The position numbers and the translations under genes are program-made. 64,000 nt of DNA. Origin: Drosophila pseudoobscura (lineage: Eukaryota; Arthropoda; Insecta; Diptera; Drosophilidae). Positions 12,491 to 25,381 of the stretch are shown here, piece after piece; position 1 is the first letter of the stretch; each line of letters opens with the position of its first letter. The DNA is taken from NCBI RefSeq assembly GCF_009870125.1, contig NC_046681.1, positions 23,759,001-23,823,000 on the forward strand. The letters run 5' to 3'. The notes beneath the pieces were generated by a model, which did not search any database, had not been told where the DNA came from, and worked only from the letters and a program-made list of their open reading frames with translations.

Positions 12491-14689
12491 ATAATTTCAT
12501 TCGAACTAAACAATCTATCCATTATCCTGTCATTTCTAATATATCTAAATAAATGGATAGTCACAGTTTTCAACCCCATAATAACCAATCCCACACCCCA
12601 CATACCCCACCCCCTTTCCGTACACCCCCAACCGCCATGCCATCACGCACTCGTCTCTCATCTCTGGCATTGGATCCAAAAACCAGTCACACATGTCAGG
12701 CATTTAATTAAATGCTATAAATCAAATGCCTGACAACTTTATGCAAATAATTCTCAACAAATTTTGCCGCCCAGAGGCCCCCCAGGTCAAAAGCCATAAA
12801 ACGGAAGCTACAAATTTATACGTAAAAATAAAGCCAACACCCAACACAAAAGATAAAATGCAAAATGCAATTTAATGTGGGGACGGCCAGCAAGCAGAGA
12901 AAACAGAGAAATTTTTGGTAGAAAATAAGCAGCAGTGAAAGATAAAGAGAAAAAAAAAATGGAAGAGGAAAGAGACTTCCCCCATCCGAGCACGTTTTTC
13001 AATTAAAACCCCGTTTCCTTTCCTTTGGGGGGGCATCTTCTGCCGCTGTCAAACAGACGCGTGAAAAAACGCCTGCGAAGAAAACGCACTCGCGTTTATT
13101 TCCGCTAGGCAACCGCTGTGGCACGTGATTTGTGTGCGATTTTCGCTTTTGCTGATGTTTTTGCTGTTGTTTTCCGTTTCCGGTTTGCGGCCGAAAAAAT
13201 TGCCAATTGAATATTTTTGCGGTCGAATATTTGTGCAATCATTTTTGAAAATTGAATTTCGATCTAAACATTTTTCAAGGAGAAATTAAACTCGATTTTT
13301 GTTGCACATTTTTAGCAATTAACTATTTGGGCTTATTTTATTTTTTTGGCATTTATTCAGGCATTAAATGAACTATTTTAGGGGGCAGTGAAGAGAAAAC
13401 CAAATAACAAATGAAAATGCAATTTGTTAGAATATTTTTGAAAATTCAATTTGCTTGAAATTTATAATTCTGTCTAATTTTGTTAAATTAATACTTTGCT
13501 GCTAGGCAGCGGCTTTAATCATGAACGACATGAAATTAGACTCCCATCAAGGCTTTAGAAAAATCACCGAATATAAGCGATATTTTCTGTACTTTCTAAA
13601 CAATTTAAAGCAATGAAAATTCCTACACTTTTCGTAGCATTTATGGAAATTATTTTCCCTTATATTGTTTGGCAAAATCATTTTCACATTTGAAATGAAA
13701 CTGGTCTGAAGAGAGAAAAAGAAAAAACAATCAAAAGGAAGGAAATTTCTCTCCAGTACTCCTCCCCCCTCTATCCCGTAACAGTTTTTGCCCACAGCTG
13801 CTGCTGCCCAGAAGAAATCAAAACACTTATCAAATATGCATTGCGCATATTAAAAATCAATTAAATATTTACACAAACACACAAAATGGCGGCAGAGAGG
13901 CACTTAAAAATGACTGCGCGCCAGCAGCAGTAGCAGCAGCAGCGTGGGGCAGGCAACGGAACAACAAGAAAGGCATTCCAGGGTACAATAACCGAAGCTT
14001 TTGATACCCTTTTGCAGATTAATATTAATAATTTTCAGTGGCAGCTAAACAAATAAATACAAATATGTACAAATATGACATTTATTTTATTTCTAGTTTA
14101 TTTTCGACAGAATAAAAGAAACAATTTTCATTGCAACGATCAATTGATCCTAATACAGATTTAGGATAACCATTTGATCTTTGAAATATAGATTTGATTA
14201 TAGAATATTTTATTTGGATTTTACTTGGCAAAACTACAGCCAGAAATCTAAAACAAATTAATCCATCCTCCAGAAAAAAGAGTATTTGAAACAATGCTAA
14301 AACTGAAGCAAAGAGGATGAGCACAAAGGAGGAGACAGAGCCCGATAGAGGGAGAGAGAGAGGGATGTAATGTAATTGAGGAAACGGCAAATATACAAAA
14401 GCAAAATGAAATTAAAAATTTATTATGGTTCAGCTGTTGTTGTTTTTGTTATGGCGTGTGAGAATTTGATTTCGAATGGTGGAGAGGGGCAGGAAACAAG
14501 AAAAATAATCAGCCCCAGCAGCAGCAGCAGCGGCGGAGTGCAAACCAAAGCGGAAGCAGCAGAGAATCCCTGATAACATTAATGAACAGTACGAAAATTC
14601 CCAATAATTTCACAAAATATATGCTATAAGACCAAAAATTCTTTTTATTTTATTTTTTATGGTATTAATTGTTTGGTAGGGCAGCAAAA

Positions 14690-14965
14690 CATTGGCAGCA
14701 TTGGAGCAGAACCAGAGTCCAAGCAGCAGAAAATGCAGCAGCAAGGCAGCAGCAGAGAAGGAACGCAGCAGCAGAGGAGAAGAGCAGCAGTGAAGAAACA
14801 GCAGCGGAGAACAGCAGCAGCAGCAGCAGAGGCAACAGCAGCAGAGCAGAGTAAACATCAGAGAAGCCACACATGCAGCAGCAGAGACCTAGAGCAGCAG
14901 CAGCAGCAGAGCCCTAGCGCAGCAGAAGCACCAGTCGAACAGCAGAGGCGGCAGAGCAGCAGCAC
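14690..14965 (+). repeat. CAG/GCAGAG-rich block (opa-like)
   Basis: About 270 bp is dominated by GCAGCAGCAG broken by AGAG, AAC and GGA. The plus strand stays open from 14673 to 15062 as a Gln/Ala/Arg/Ser-rich frame ending in a non-repetitive tail (ITEMEIAMPEQTRKH). Opa repeats can be exonic in Drosophila, but no splice partner or homologous domain is visible, so it is listed as a repeat. Confidence 0.75.
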
Positions 14966-15217
14966 AGCAGAGAAGCATCAGCTCAGCGTCCGCCAAATAA
15001 CGGAAATGGAAATTGCAATGCCAGAACAGACGCGCAAACACATCGGAGCAATGAGAGTGTGAGAAGAGTAAGAGAGGCTGGGCATGGAAGGAAGGACGGA
15101 AGGAAGGAAGCCTGCGGTGGAGGCGGGGTATTAAAAGCGGCGAAAGGCAAGGAAGCTGTCGTGCGGCGGAGGAGTAGGGAGGGGGGGATATTAAAAGAGA
15201 AGCAAGGCAGTCACACA

Positions 15218-15254
15218 GCTGCTGCTGCCGCTGCTGCTGCTGCTGCTGCTGTTG
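15218..15254. repeat. GCT (CAG) microsatellite
   Basis: About twelve GCT triplets with one GCC and a GTT tail. Confidence 0.9.
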
Positions 15255-15537
15255 TTGAAGTTTTGCATTTCCGGTAGGCAACAACACGTACATATACAAG
15301 AGAGAGTGAGAAAGAGAGCCAGCTGGGAAGGCACTAAGAGTGAGAGTGAGAGCCACAAGCTGAGGAGGACATAACAATGTGTAATTGTTGTTGGCCACTG
15401 ATAAAGCTTAAGAGTGAAAAGAAAAGCAGTCTTGGAGGCAGCGACGCTAGAAAGACAGCAGCGCGCGGGTGGTGTGTGGTAGGGAAAACGCATGCCACAC
15501 AGGGACACAAGACTCATTTGCATTTAACACGCTGACA

Positions 15538-15565
15538 TACACACACACACACACGCGCGCGCGTG
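15538..15565. repeat. CA/CG compound microsatellite
   Basis: (CA)n continuing directly into (CG)n, an alternating purine-pyrimidine run of about 26 bp that could adopt Z-DNA. Confidence 0.9.
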
Positions 15566-15646
15566 AAAGTGGATGACAAGTACAGTGGCAATCAGCTAAA
15601 AGCCACCAAAAGTGGCATTATTCAATTAACTAATGGAAAGTTTTCT

Positions 15647-16045
15647 TTAATTATTGGCGGATATCAAAAAACATACACATACATATACATATGTAATTTT
15701 GAAAATTATATTTTTAACTTCGTATGGAATGCCATAATAATATATTCTGGTAGCAGGCTTCTTAAAGCTAGAGCCATACGAAAACTCAACGTTTAAGCCT
15801 AAGTAAACACGAATCGTAGCAAAGTTTGCCCAATTATATTTCAACATTTCCTCAAAGGATTCCCATTTTGTGCCATATATCCATATTTTACAATGGAAAT
15901 ATAGGCTTGCAGAGAAACTGATATGTTTAGATATTTTAAAGAAAGACAAAGCCCAAAACTTTACAGATTTTCTACATATATTCCCCTCAACAGCATCATA
16001 AATTCTTATATTTTTTTGTCTGAAAACTTGCCTAGAAACCCTCAC
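15647..16045 (-). CDS. orphan open frame, 132 codons
   Basis: An aromatic-rich frame with mixed composition (IYGTKWESFEEMLKYNWANF, then ATIRVYLGLNVEFSYGSSFK). No family match is recognised and there is no ATG in strong context. The C-terminal end runs into a TACATA simple repeat. It is most likely a chance frame in AT-rich DNA, recorded because it is one of few without repeats. Confidence 0.12.
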   Translation of the reverse strand: MRVSRQVFRQKNIRIYDAVEGNICRKSVKFWALSFFKISKHISFSASLYFHCKIWIYGTKWESFEEMLKYNWANFATIRVYLGLNVEFSYGSSFKKPATRIYYYGIPYEVKNIIFKITYVYVCVCFLISANN

Positions 16046-17455
16046 CAGTAAGAACCCACAACAAAACTAAATTATTTTTCACTTTCACATGTAAAATCGG
16101 GTGATATTTTATATTGCCATCAAATATTTGTAGCATTATTCATGGGAAAAATGAACACACTTTTCTAAATTCTTTTAGAATGCAACATTTGAATATATTT
16201 TGTGTATAAAAATGCAGTGAATTCTAATTAAATTAAATTAAACAAAGCCAAACAAATTAGAGAAAATACAACAAATTATCATATTTCCTATTAAATATAT
16301 CATATTAAAATTGTTTAAAATAAACTGAATTTAATATAAACAATTATGAAGCAAATTTAAGTAATGCCAACAGAAATTATTTTTCGCCGAATTTCCCTAA
16401 ATTATTAAATTTAAATCATAGTAAAATAAAAACAAATCAGAGATTCATCGGGCTCAAATTTCACTAAAATAAATAGCAAAATTTCTGTATATTTCATTAA
16501 AATTAGTAGCAATATTTATTTAATTTAATTTCTGCATAAATTCTTTCTGTATAAATTGTGTTTAATGAAGTGGGGGTTTGAACAATAATAAAATAACATT
16601 TTAATCTCCAGTCAGAAACACACTGAAAATTCATATTTCAGCAATTAATTAAAACATGGAAATTAGATCAAGTGCCGCTCACAATGCAATTCACATTTGC
16701 AGACAGCTAAAAAACAATTCACGGCTTTAAATAAATTTAAATAAAATTTCAATATTATGGGCAGCAAAAACTTAAATTTCTCTATGACAAAAAAATACTC
16801 CCCGCCAAAGAAAGATATGAAGCATTTTCCTAGTCTCAATTGAAACATTTTCCTTAACACACACACAGTCATCAATCACACCTCAAGGCGGCACACACAA
16901 ACATCATAATTTACATGCGATTATGTTAATATATTATTCTTACTTTTTGTTGTTTCCTTGTGCTGTTGCAAAACAACTTAAGTCACAATCAATTATGAAA
17001 TGAAACCACTTTCGGCACAGTGGAAAGTGGAATTGAAGGCAAAGAATCAACAATTAACACTGAGGCCACAGTCGGGAGAGCCTTTGATTACGACTGTTAT
17101 CATTGGTTGGTCGCCTGTCATTGCCCCAAAACACACATACACAATCACAGAGACAGGCCGGGCAGGGGTTTTACCCTATTTTCCTTGCTTTTTTGTTGTA
17201 TTCACTTTCGACTGATTGAATTTTCTTTGGCGCGTCTAATTTTCGAATGAGCAAAAAAAATATAAGGTAAAAATGCAAAAGAGTGGCAGAGCCAGAGCCA
17301 GAGACAGCTCCCTGGCCGGGTTGATTGTTGGTTTAAAAAAGTGAATGTTTCAAAAAGTATTGCCTACTTATGAGGGCGCACGCACTCGCTCACACACAGC
17401 CCCCACGAGGAGCTGCAAGTTAACCGTGGTACCGTGGCACGGACGAAGGATAACG

Positions 17456-17500
17456 ATGACGACGACAGTGACAGCGACGACGACGACGACGACAACAACG
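17456..17500. repeat. GAC/AAC microsatellite
   Basis: GACGACGACAGTGACAGCG followed by (ACG)n and CAACAACGACGAG. Confidence 0.9.
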
Positions 17501-19274
17501 ACGAGACCGATGAAGATGACGCGGTTGGGCAGCACATCCGCACCGTTTGAAAGCACGATTTATACTAAAAAGCCTCACTGCTTCGTTTCAAGTCGGAAAA
17601 TTATCAAAATTGAATTTCGCAAACACACACACACACACACAGACGGGAAAGAGAGTCCAGCCAGGACATGGCTCTCTGTTTACAGGCGGCAAAAGTGTAA
17701 TGTACTAAAAGTGCAAGGGATTTCTCGCGCTCTCTCTACGAATCGGCAGGGGGACATTTTCTCTCGTTGTGGGGGGCTTCGGCGTTGAGCTCTTCCACAT
17801 GTTGCCTTCATAGCAACCTGTTAGACGGAAGAAGGCCTATAACTCCTCCTTAGAGCATTGTGGCATTCCGCAATGAATGGATGAGTGAATGAATGAATTT
17901 TCATTCATTTTTGGGGACAGAACCTGGCGAGGGTAGATAGAATATCAAGGAAAGAAAACCAACAGAAGAAGATGGGTTCTATGCATTCCTTGGGTAATAT
18001 TTGAGATCCACAAACAATTATTCTTTTAATTTATTTCATATTTATACTAAACGTAAGCCTAGAAATGTGGAAATCTATGGCAATATTCCGTCTATAAAAG
18101 GTCTCTTTTTCCAAAAGAGCTCTTAAATTTATTGTTATTTATTCTAAATATTTTATCAAAAATTATATTTCAAAACAATTAAAACTTCTATTTAAATTCC
18201 AAAACAATTTGTGGGAAATTTCGAAATATATTTAAGAGAATTAAATCCTTGCCTAAAGAGCGCGCCTGCGCCTTAAACATTAGCGGTTAAAAGGGAAATT
18301 CGGTGGCGCTGAACCGGTTGGGGGAATTTATTTAGAACGTGCTAAAAAAGACCAAAACAAAAAATATTTGTGCGCCCAAATACAAAATGTAAACACAAGT
18401 GATATGGAGAAAATAATGAATGAAATGGTGGATAGATAAAGAACATTATTTTGTATGAATTAAATCGAAATAAAGTATTTTATCAGTGAGAAATAATTTG
18501 ATTTTTGTTCCTCGAAATCAAAGGGAATCATTATTGAGCTCCTTAGGCACCGCTTTAATCAACCTGAAGCCCAGTAGCCCCCTGGGATATTCGATTTCCC
18601 TCAAATGAAGCTAAATTTCCATCCTTTCCGTTACCTATTAAAAAGGCACATCCTTTGGCTTATATCCACCACAAAACAGCAACCGACTAACCAACTGATG
18701 AACGTCCAACAGCTACAGAAACAACAGAAAAAACAACAACAACGAGAGCAACTTGCAACAAAACAACAACCACAGATGTCGACAACGAAACGTGTGGCTA
18801 GCCAAAGAACAAATGCCGGCAACTTTAACCGCGAAAAAGGGACAGAAATACAACAACAAAAACTACGAAGAACAAAAAAAAACAAAATAAAAAAAAACTT
18901 GTAAGAAAATAAGATTCTGTGAAGTTGATATTGAAATACCCTTTCGGATATATAGAAAGAGGATGTTGCGGATTTATCAAGGATCTTTTTATATTCATGA
19001 TATTTCAAAAGGTATATAGACCTCGAACTGGATTGTTCCTACATAACATAACGGAATTGTGAAAAATCTTCGTAAACTCCAGTTTACGAAATACCTTTTT
19101 AAAGAAGGTAAGGATATGAACGATGGAAAGATGGGGACCAAAATGGGTACGGTACTATTACAGAGCCGAGAAGAATTATAGAAAGGTCCCAGAATATTTC
19201 TAAAATTAGATTAATCTAATAAAAAAGAAGCCTAAAAAGTCATTCGTTTAAGTGTCGCGTATTTTTTTGTCGGT

Positions 19275-19415
19275 TGCCGTCAAAGACTTGTGTATTTTGT
19301 TGTTTTATTCTTCGGATCGAAAAGTATGTCTTTGCCTAAGACAGAGTTTGTTGTTGATGGATTCTAGGGACCGACTCAGCTGCCTAAGGCATTAACGAAC
19401 AGAGACGAAGAAGAG
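19275..19415 (+). repeat. dispersed repeat family A, copy 1
   Basis: It contains CAAAGACTTGTGTATTTTGT, then GTTGATGGATTCTAGGGACC and GACTCAGC followed by GAACAGAGACGAAG. The same ordered blocks occur at 21950-22105, and inverted at 29705-29885 and 48310-48425. Confidence 0.6.
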
Positions 19416-21183
19416 GTACAATGGCGAGTCATATGTCTAAGGCGGTATCTCGAAAGACCACGCCATAGAACAAATTTCTGATGACTTCTACTGGTAGTTG
19501 TCTAGACCTTTATGAGACATATAAAACCTACATCCTGTGTTTCAAAACCATGTCCACCCTCTGGCAGGGTATACCAACAACGGACACGTCTACACCAAAG
19601 TGGAAGTGGAAATGAGAACAGAAACAGCAACAGCTATGGGGGTGATGGGGGGAAGCGGGAACCCTGAATGCGGCGGGGCCTAACCCAGACGACAATAAAT
19701 ACGCAACAAAGGAGGGGTAATCAGGTGGGGGGAGACCCCGGTCCCCCTCTGAAGCATATCATCTGAGCATCATGATGTAAAAACTTTTCCCAACTCCCCT
19801 TAGCCCTACCCCCACCCCTGCCCCTGCCCGCTTTAACCTCAACCAACCTCTAACCCCGAGACCCCCCAAACACTGCCCCTCCCCCCCGGCGCTCTATCTC
19901 CTGCCCCTCTTAACTGAATTTTTGTTTTGCAAACTTTTGCTTGTTTGTATATTCTATCCCCAAACCAGAGATGGAGCGTACGAAGGGGTTACACTGCAAA
20001 AGATATAGCTGTTCCTTTGAGGGCGTATTTCATCCCGTAGATATCAAGATTATCAGTTTATTTTTTTGCCTGTGTAACGGGAGTCCCCCACCTCTACAGT
20101 GGTTTTCTGCGATGACGCGACGCGCGGTAAAAGTTGCGAAAATTTCGTTGGTTTTTTCGGTTTTTTGTTAGTATTTTATCCCCCGTACCCCCACCGATGC
20201 TTAACAAGAAAATTCCAGATGCGATTATGAGGCTCTTGTTAAGGTGAGAGCCAAGTGGGAGGCGGCACAGATCGGATGTCACAGAGAGTGGAAATTCCTT
20301 TGTGGTTTCTGCGGTCTGCTGTTAAATAAAAGGCTGAGTCGGTGGCAGTGTAGGGGGTATTCCCCTTGATTAAGAATAAGTTCAAGAGTTAATCAAAATT
20401 GAAGTGAAATTTATGGGTACTGGAAGAGATATGATATGTTTTGGACTAAATTATAGTTCTATATAAAAGGTTTTAGTGGGTTTACAAGGCTTTCCTTTCT
20501 GTCATTTTTATTCCTTCCTCTTTATTTCATTTTACTAAAATCACACATAAAATCTTACTCACATCCTGACCCTTTGGAGCTTGATATATCTGTTTCTGTA
20601 GTAATCGCCGCTTCACAGGACAAAAGACCTATTTTTCCAGCATAATTTCCACTAAAGGTGTTATTTTTTTAAATTTTAAATGATTTTCCAAAGAATAGCA
20701 AAGGGAAATACCTCTTAAAGGAGCTCTAAATGTAATCCTTTATATTCTTACCACACCACTGATACCTCAAAGACCTTAATACCATATATATCTTATTCTA
20801 AATCCAAAATCTAGTGGCTCAAGTCTATAATCGCATTTATTATGGCTGTACGAGTAGTGGCTCCTCATAGGCATTACTTTACATAATTCCTCCAATAGCA
20901 AATGGCTCTCACTTACCTGTAACGAAAAAAAAAAGAAATCGAAAATCAATTAGCTGGATGCAGAAACTCGTAAAATTCCGCCAAACCAAAATTCGATAAA
21001 ATTCCAAAAGCAAACCCACATAACTCCCCCCACCATTCAACCCCAGCCCATGCTCCTTGAGAGCCCCAATAAACCTCTTGAACAACTGTACAACACACAC
21101 ACAGAGATAGGGAGAGGGAGACAGAGAGACGACCGCAGCGAAATGCACTCAAAAGTCTACATAGGTGACATCCCGCTCTCCCC

Positions 21184-21210
21184 CATCCATCCATCCATCC
21201 ATCCATCCCT
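21184..21210. repeat. CCAT microsatellite
   Basis: Six to seven perfect CCAT units. Confidence 0.95.
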
Positions 21211-21949
21211 TTCCCACCCGCCTCAATGGACTGGGACTGGGACCGGGACCGGCAGCGACCGACCACGCAATGCAATAACGCCGACAGATTACAAAGTGCA
21301 CATGTGGTAAGCCCCCGAGTAGTGGTACCCCGGTACGGTACCCCGAAAGGGACAAAATCCCTGTAAGAAACAACAAGAACAAAACACTTGAAAACCTTGC
21401 GGTAAAAGCCTCGGTTCGCTCTCGCTCTCTCTCTCTAGCTCTCTTCTCTCCGCTACTCTTCTTTTTGGTGTGGCCTTTTGCCGAACTCCATTAAGTTGAC
21501 GCGAAGAACTTTAGTTTTTGTGGTCGCAGGCCTCGCCTTTGTTTGAAGGGTATTTGAAGGAGAGTAAGGGTATACACGAGACTCAATTTGTTGCTCAGGA
21601 AATGAGGTTCAGGAATTGATCATCTCATAGAACGTCTGTCTATGAAACTGGTGTAATATCTTGTTTGAGAGCAGGAGAAAACCAGTTCAATATGTGAATA
21701 TTACAGCGTTTCTTTCCCACGTTCCCTTTCTTTAGTTTCTAATGGATGGTTCTTCAATTGAAGGAACAATGAAATCTACAGATTCTGAGAAAAAATGGTA
21801 CAGTAACCGAAGTTAACCTAGGTTCCTGAGGACCCTAAGTTCCCTGAGGGCGATGGTTGGCCCCGATTCTCGGTCCCAGTATTGGAGAAAAAAGACCTTG
21901 GAGGCCATGCTGTTTTAAACCACTCGCTAGAGCAAGGAAATCGAGGGAA

Positions 21950-22105
21950 GGCTGTGTATTTTGTTGTTGGATTCTTAAGACCGACTCAAGCCCAGGCCTT
22001 AAAGAACAGACGAAGCCGAGTGGGCAGTGTAGAACAAAAGCGAACGAAAAGTACCCCGAAAATGGAAATGAAATTTGTTTCTTCTGCAATATTTTAGGCA
22101 GTATT
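21950..22105 (+). repeat. dispersed repeat family A, copy 2
   Basis: It contains TGTGTATTTTGTTGTTGGAT, AAGACCGACTCAAGCCC, GAACAGACGAAG and, at its right side, GAAATGAAATTTGTTTC followed by TGCAATATTTTAGG. This is the most complete forward copy. Confidence 0.65.
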
Positions 22106-24871
22106 TTCTAATTTTTTTCGTAGGGGGTATCCTAAAGTCGCAATATCGAACAAAACCTTTCCACATTTATGTTCAATTGCTGCAGATTTTGTTCCTCTTG
22201 TGGTTGCTGTTGTTGTCGTGTTGGAGTGTGTTGAAAATGTGTCGTTGTCTCTATGATGTGTCTGCTGTTTCAGCTTCTCAATGAAGTGGCCGAACCATGC
22301 TCTCATATGCATGGCCCTGAACAGGGGCAGACACAACATCGAGACGTCCCCCCATGGACATATGGCAGAGGCCAACAACACGAATGGACGACTCCGGCGC
22401 AAACTTTTGTCTCCGACTATGACCTATGACAACAACCAAGAGCTCCCACCCCGCCCTGATTATGTTGATTTGATGATGAAAAGTTGTCCCCAAAAGACAT
22501 GACAGTTGGCAGACGAGAGACTCCCAGGGGAAGGCAATCTAGCACGAGATGGGTTAATCACTTTTTTGGGTTTTGACAAGGCATAAGACCAACAGAACAC
22601 CATTCAAATCTGTAGAATTGTTCATCAATAAAGTTCATGACTTTAACCTCGAAATTAGGTAAAAACTCTCTTCCGTGTTTCAATTTCGTTTCCCTTCTTT
22701 CATCGTGAGATTCCAGAAGATCCAGCCTGCTGGGAAAAAAAGAAGGACCTAACTCCGTTAGCTCTGATGTCTAGGTGGCCATTTACAATGCGACAAAAAG
22801 GAAGTGCATTGCATGAGACCTTTTCCTTTGTCCCATACCAATAAGCTCATTCTGCTCCCGCTCCCGCTTCAGGAAAAATGCCTGCACAGGAAGGGGCCTT
22901 TTGGAAAAGAAAAAATATAGACGCACACACACAGCGGAATGGGAAGATGCTGTGAAAGCGGATGAAACAGCATGGGGGCAGGACATGATGGCACAGGCAG
23001 ATGTTGAGGGATGAGGCATGCCCACACACACACACAGAGAAACAGATAAATGCTAGCAACTTTTTAACAAAACCAACGGAACGGGCAGTGCATTGAGGAC
23101 AGGCTTTATCCTCCTGCCGGCAGTCAAAGGAACGCATAAGGAGGGTGCCATAAGGACCACTATTGGACACCCTGTAGGGCCTGGTCTGCAGTCTATACCC
23201 AACTGTTTTCATATTTAAAAGATTGAAGATGAAAGACGGATGGCCCGAGAGTGCAAAAACAAAATAAAAGCCACGCGTGGACGCCTCTATGGGGGACCCA
23301 GACTCCAGATTGAGGTTCGGGGCCGAGAACGCGAAAACAAAGTCAATGAGGGGCTGAGACTCGAGAAACGAAATTCGGGACCGAGAATGCAAAAACAAAG
23401 TACTCTATTCTGGCTATATCTCGGGTGTTTTCACAGGTAAATAGATGCTGAAACCCTTAGATTGCTAAAAATCCTTGGATTTCCAACCATACCTTCCCAA
23501 CAATATACCTTATTTCGCATCAAACAAAAAGGGGTAGCAAAAGCGGAAGCAGCACCAACAACAACATGTAAAATTATGCGCCAGTAGGAAGGACAAGTTT
23601 ATGGGGTTGACCCCCAATGACGAAGAAGAAGAAGCAGGAGAAGGAGAATCTGAATCAGGGACATCCCAAGTGCATTCATTCACAAGCAAAAGGGACAATC
23701 AGATGGGGGATGGGGCATAGGGGGGAGCAGAGCACGCAAATATGCCACAGCCAAGGGAGAGACAACAAAACAGGAAGTACGCATTTCCTGCACTCGACGG
23801 CAAAAATGGGGGAATATAAAAACATTCCAAGGAATAGCTCCGGTCTCCCCTGGAATGGGTGGGGGTAGGGTGTGACGTAGAAATGTCGCGACGACAACTT
23901 TTTGACATCAAAAAGTTCCCTGGAAAACAGTTTTTCTTTAGCTTTACCTCTCCGTTTCTCTTTTAACAGTGAAATTAATTGAAACCGAATAGACCTGAGG
24001 GAGAGAGAGAGACAGTAGAAATGGACTTGATCTTGACACTGTCCCTGAGATGCAGTTGTCCCTGTCCCTGTCCCTGAACTTGCTCAAAGAGCATTCTCTT
24101 TGCCCCCTCCCCAGCAGCGTCTACTCTCCAGACTTTCGAATATTTGTCCATTCAGCATTCCTGAGGGGCAGGACACCAAATGAGTTTCGTGTCACAAGTT
24201 GACCCAGCCGAGATTAAGTGGGCGTTTAATTTGCCGACTCTCATTGGGGTCTCTCAGAGCTCATTCTCCCTACACTCGGAGAAAAATCTCATGGTAAAAA
24301 GAGATACACCCATATTTCAATTACAAACTCCGTTTAATAATTAATACGACTTCTTTCAACAGTTCGGCGCTAAAATTCTTCAAGTTTCATAATTTTCATG
24401 GGCCCCAAATGGGTTAATCAAGCCAATATTTAATCTAAAAATCTATAATAAACCTTAAGGCACTTTTATTCAAGGAAATATATTAAATCTAAATAAGAGT
24501 ACAATTTAATTTACGTATGAAATATGTTTATTTATTTATTTCTAGAATGTCAAAATGTAATCAAAACCTTTTTCTACTTAAAATTTTCAATCTCAGTACA
24601 AGTCTATGGGTACCAAATTCTTAAATCTAGGTAGGACTATTCGATTCTTAGGTCCTTTTTCTCCAAGTGTACCTATAGACATATGTCTCTCTCCCACACT
24701 CTCTTCTGCGAAAATACTGCCTTAATGTAATCCACGCTCCTGGCATTTCCGTATGCTTCCTTCCGTTTGCTTTTTTTTCGTCCTTTTTTTTGGGTGGCAT
24801 GTTTGGCTTTGTCCTTGGCAGTGGCAGTGGCAGTGGCACTGGCCTCGTAACTTTGCCACTTGCCGCCTGGA

Positions 24872-24872
24872 T

Positions 24873-24913
<41 letters not shown>
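24872..24913. repeat. CT microsatellite
   Basis: About 21 uninterrupted CT units followed by CCCCCC. It is preceded at 24818-24845 by GGCAGT/GGCACT hexamers. Confidence 0.95.
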
Positions 24914-24916
<3 letters not shown>

Positions 24917-25381
24917 CCCCGCTCACGACGTCTCGGGGTGTGTGCTATTTTAGCTTAATCAACAAAGTAAATAAAATGTCCTGCCCAATGACCCTCCAGG
25001 CCGGAGGTCATTCTCTGTCGTTTTTTATGTAGTTCTTTTTGGGGGGCTTAATAAGTTATAAATAAATATTATATAAATTAAAGATTACCTTATGGGCATA
25101 AGAAGAGCTTACGGGAAAGCAAAACAAATGGCGAACGAAAGAAAAAAACTCATTTGGCAAGATTTGAATATTTATATATAGCTATCAGGATTAAAAGGAA
25201 GAAGGGGATATACTATCGTGGAGAGGGAAGAGGAACTTTTGTGGCATTCAAGAGGATTCACCCTGTCCCCATACCCAGAATCTCCAATTTTATATCTCCC
25301 TAGAAATCTTTCAATGAGACCTTCAAAATATTGCAATATCTGAGGTTACTTCATAGAATACATTCAGGGATAGACACGATC

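Larger units (their letters stand above)
12491..18904. other. non-coding, repeat-rich
   Basis: Contains C-rich CACACCCCA..CCCCACC sequence (12590-12635), the CAG blocks at 14.5-15.25 kb, GA/AAGG purine tracts (15060-15200 and 15300-15350), an AT-rich plain at 16.1-16.6 kb and the GAC tract at 17456. CAA-rich sequence at 18.66-18.86 kb opens a Gln/Lys frame that I regard as composition-driven. Confidence 0.6.
18905..25381. other. non-coding, with repeat-family copies
   Basis: Besides the two family A copies there is C-rich sequence (19790-19900), a CCAT run, CT-rich sequence near 21420-21450, three spaced copies of a CGAGAATGCAAAAACAAAG-like motif (23250, 23320 and 23382), TGTCCC repeats (24053-24082) and the long CT tract at 24872. 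Confidence 0.6.

Noticed and set aside
14889..15398. 169-codon minus-strand frame
   Set aside because: It reads the complement of CAG/GCT and purine repeats (poly-Leu, poly-Gln runs), with no domain.
22847..23398. 183-codon minus-strand frame
   Set aside because: Composition follows CA repeats and CT-rich sequence, there is no recognisable motif, and the opposite strand is equally open in parts.
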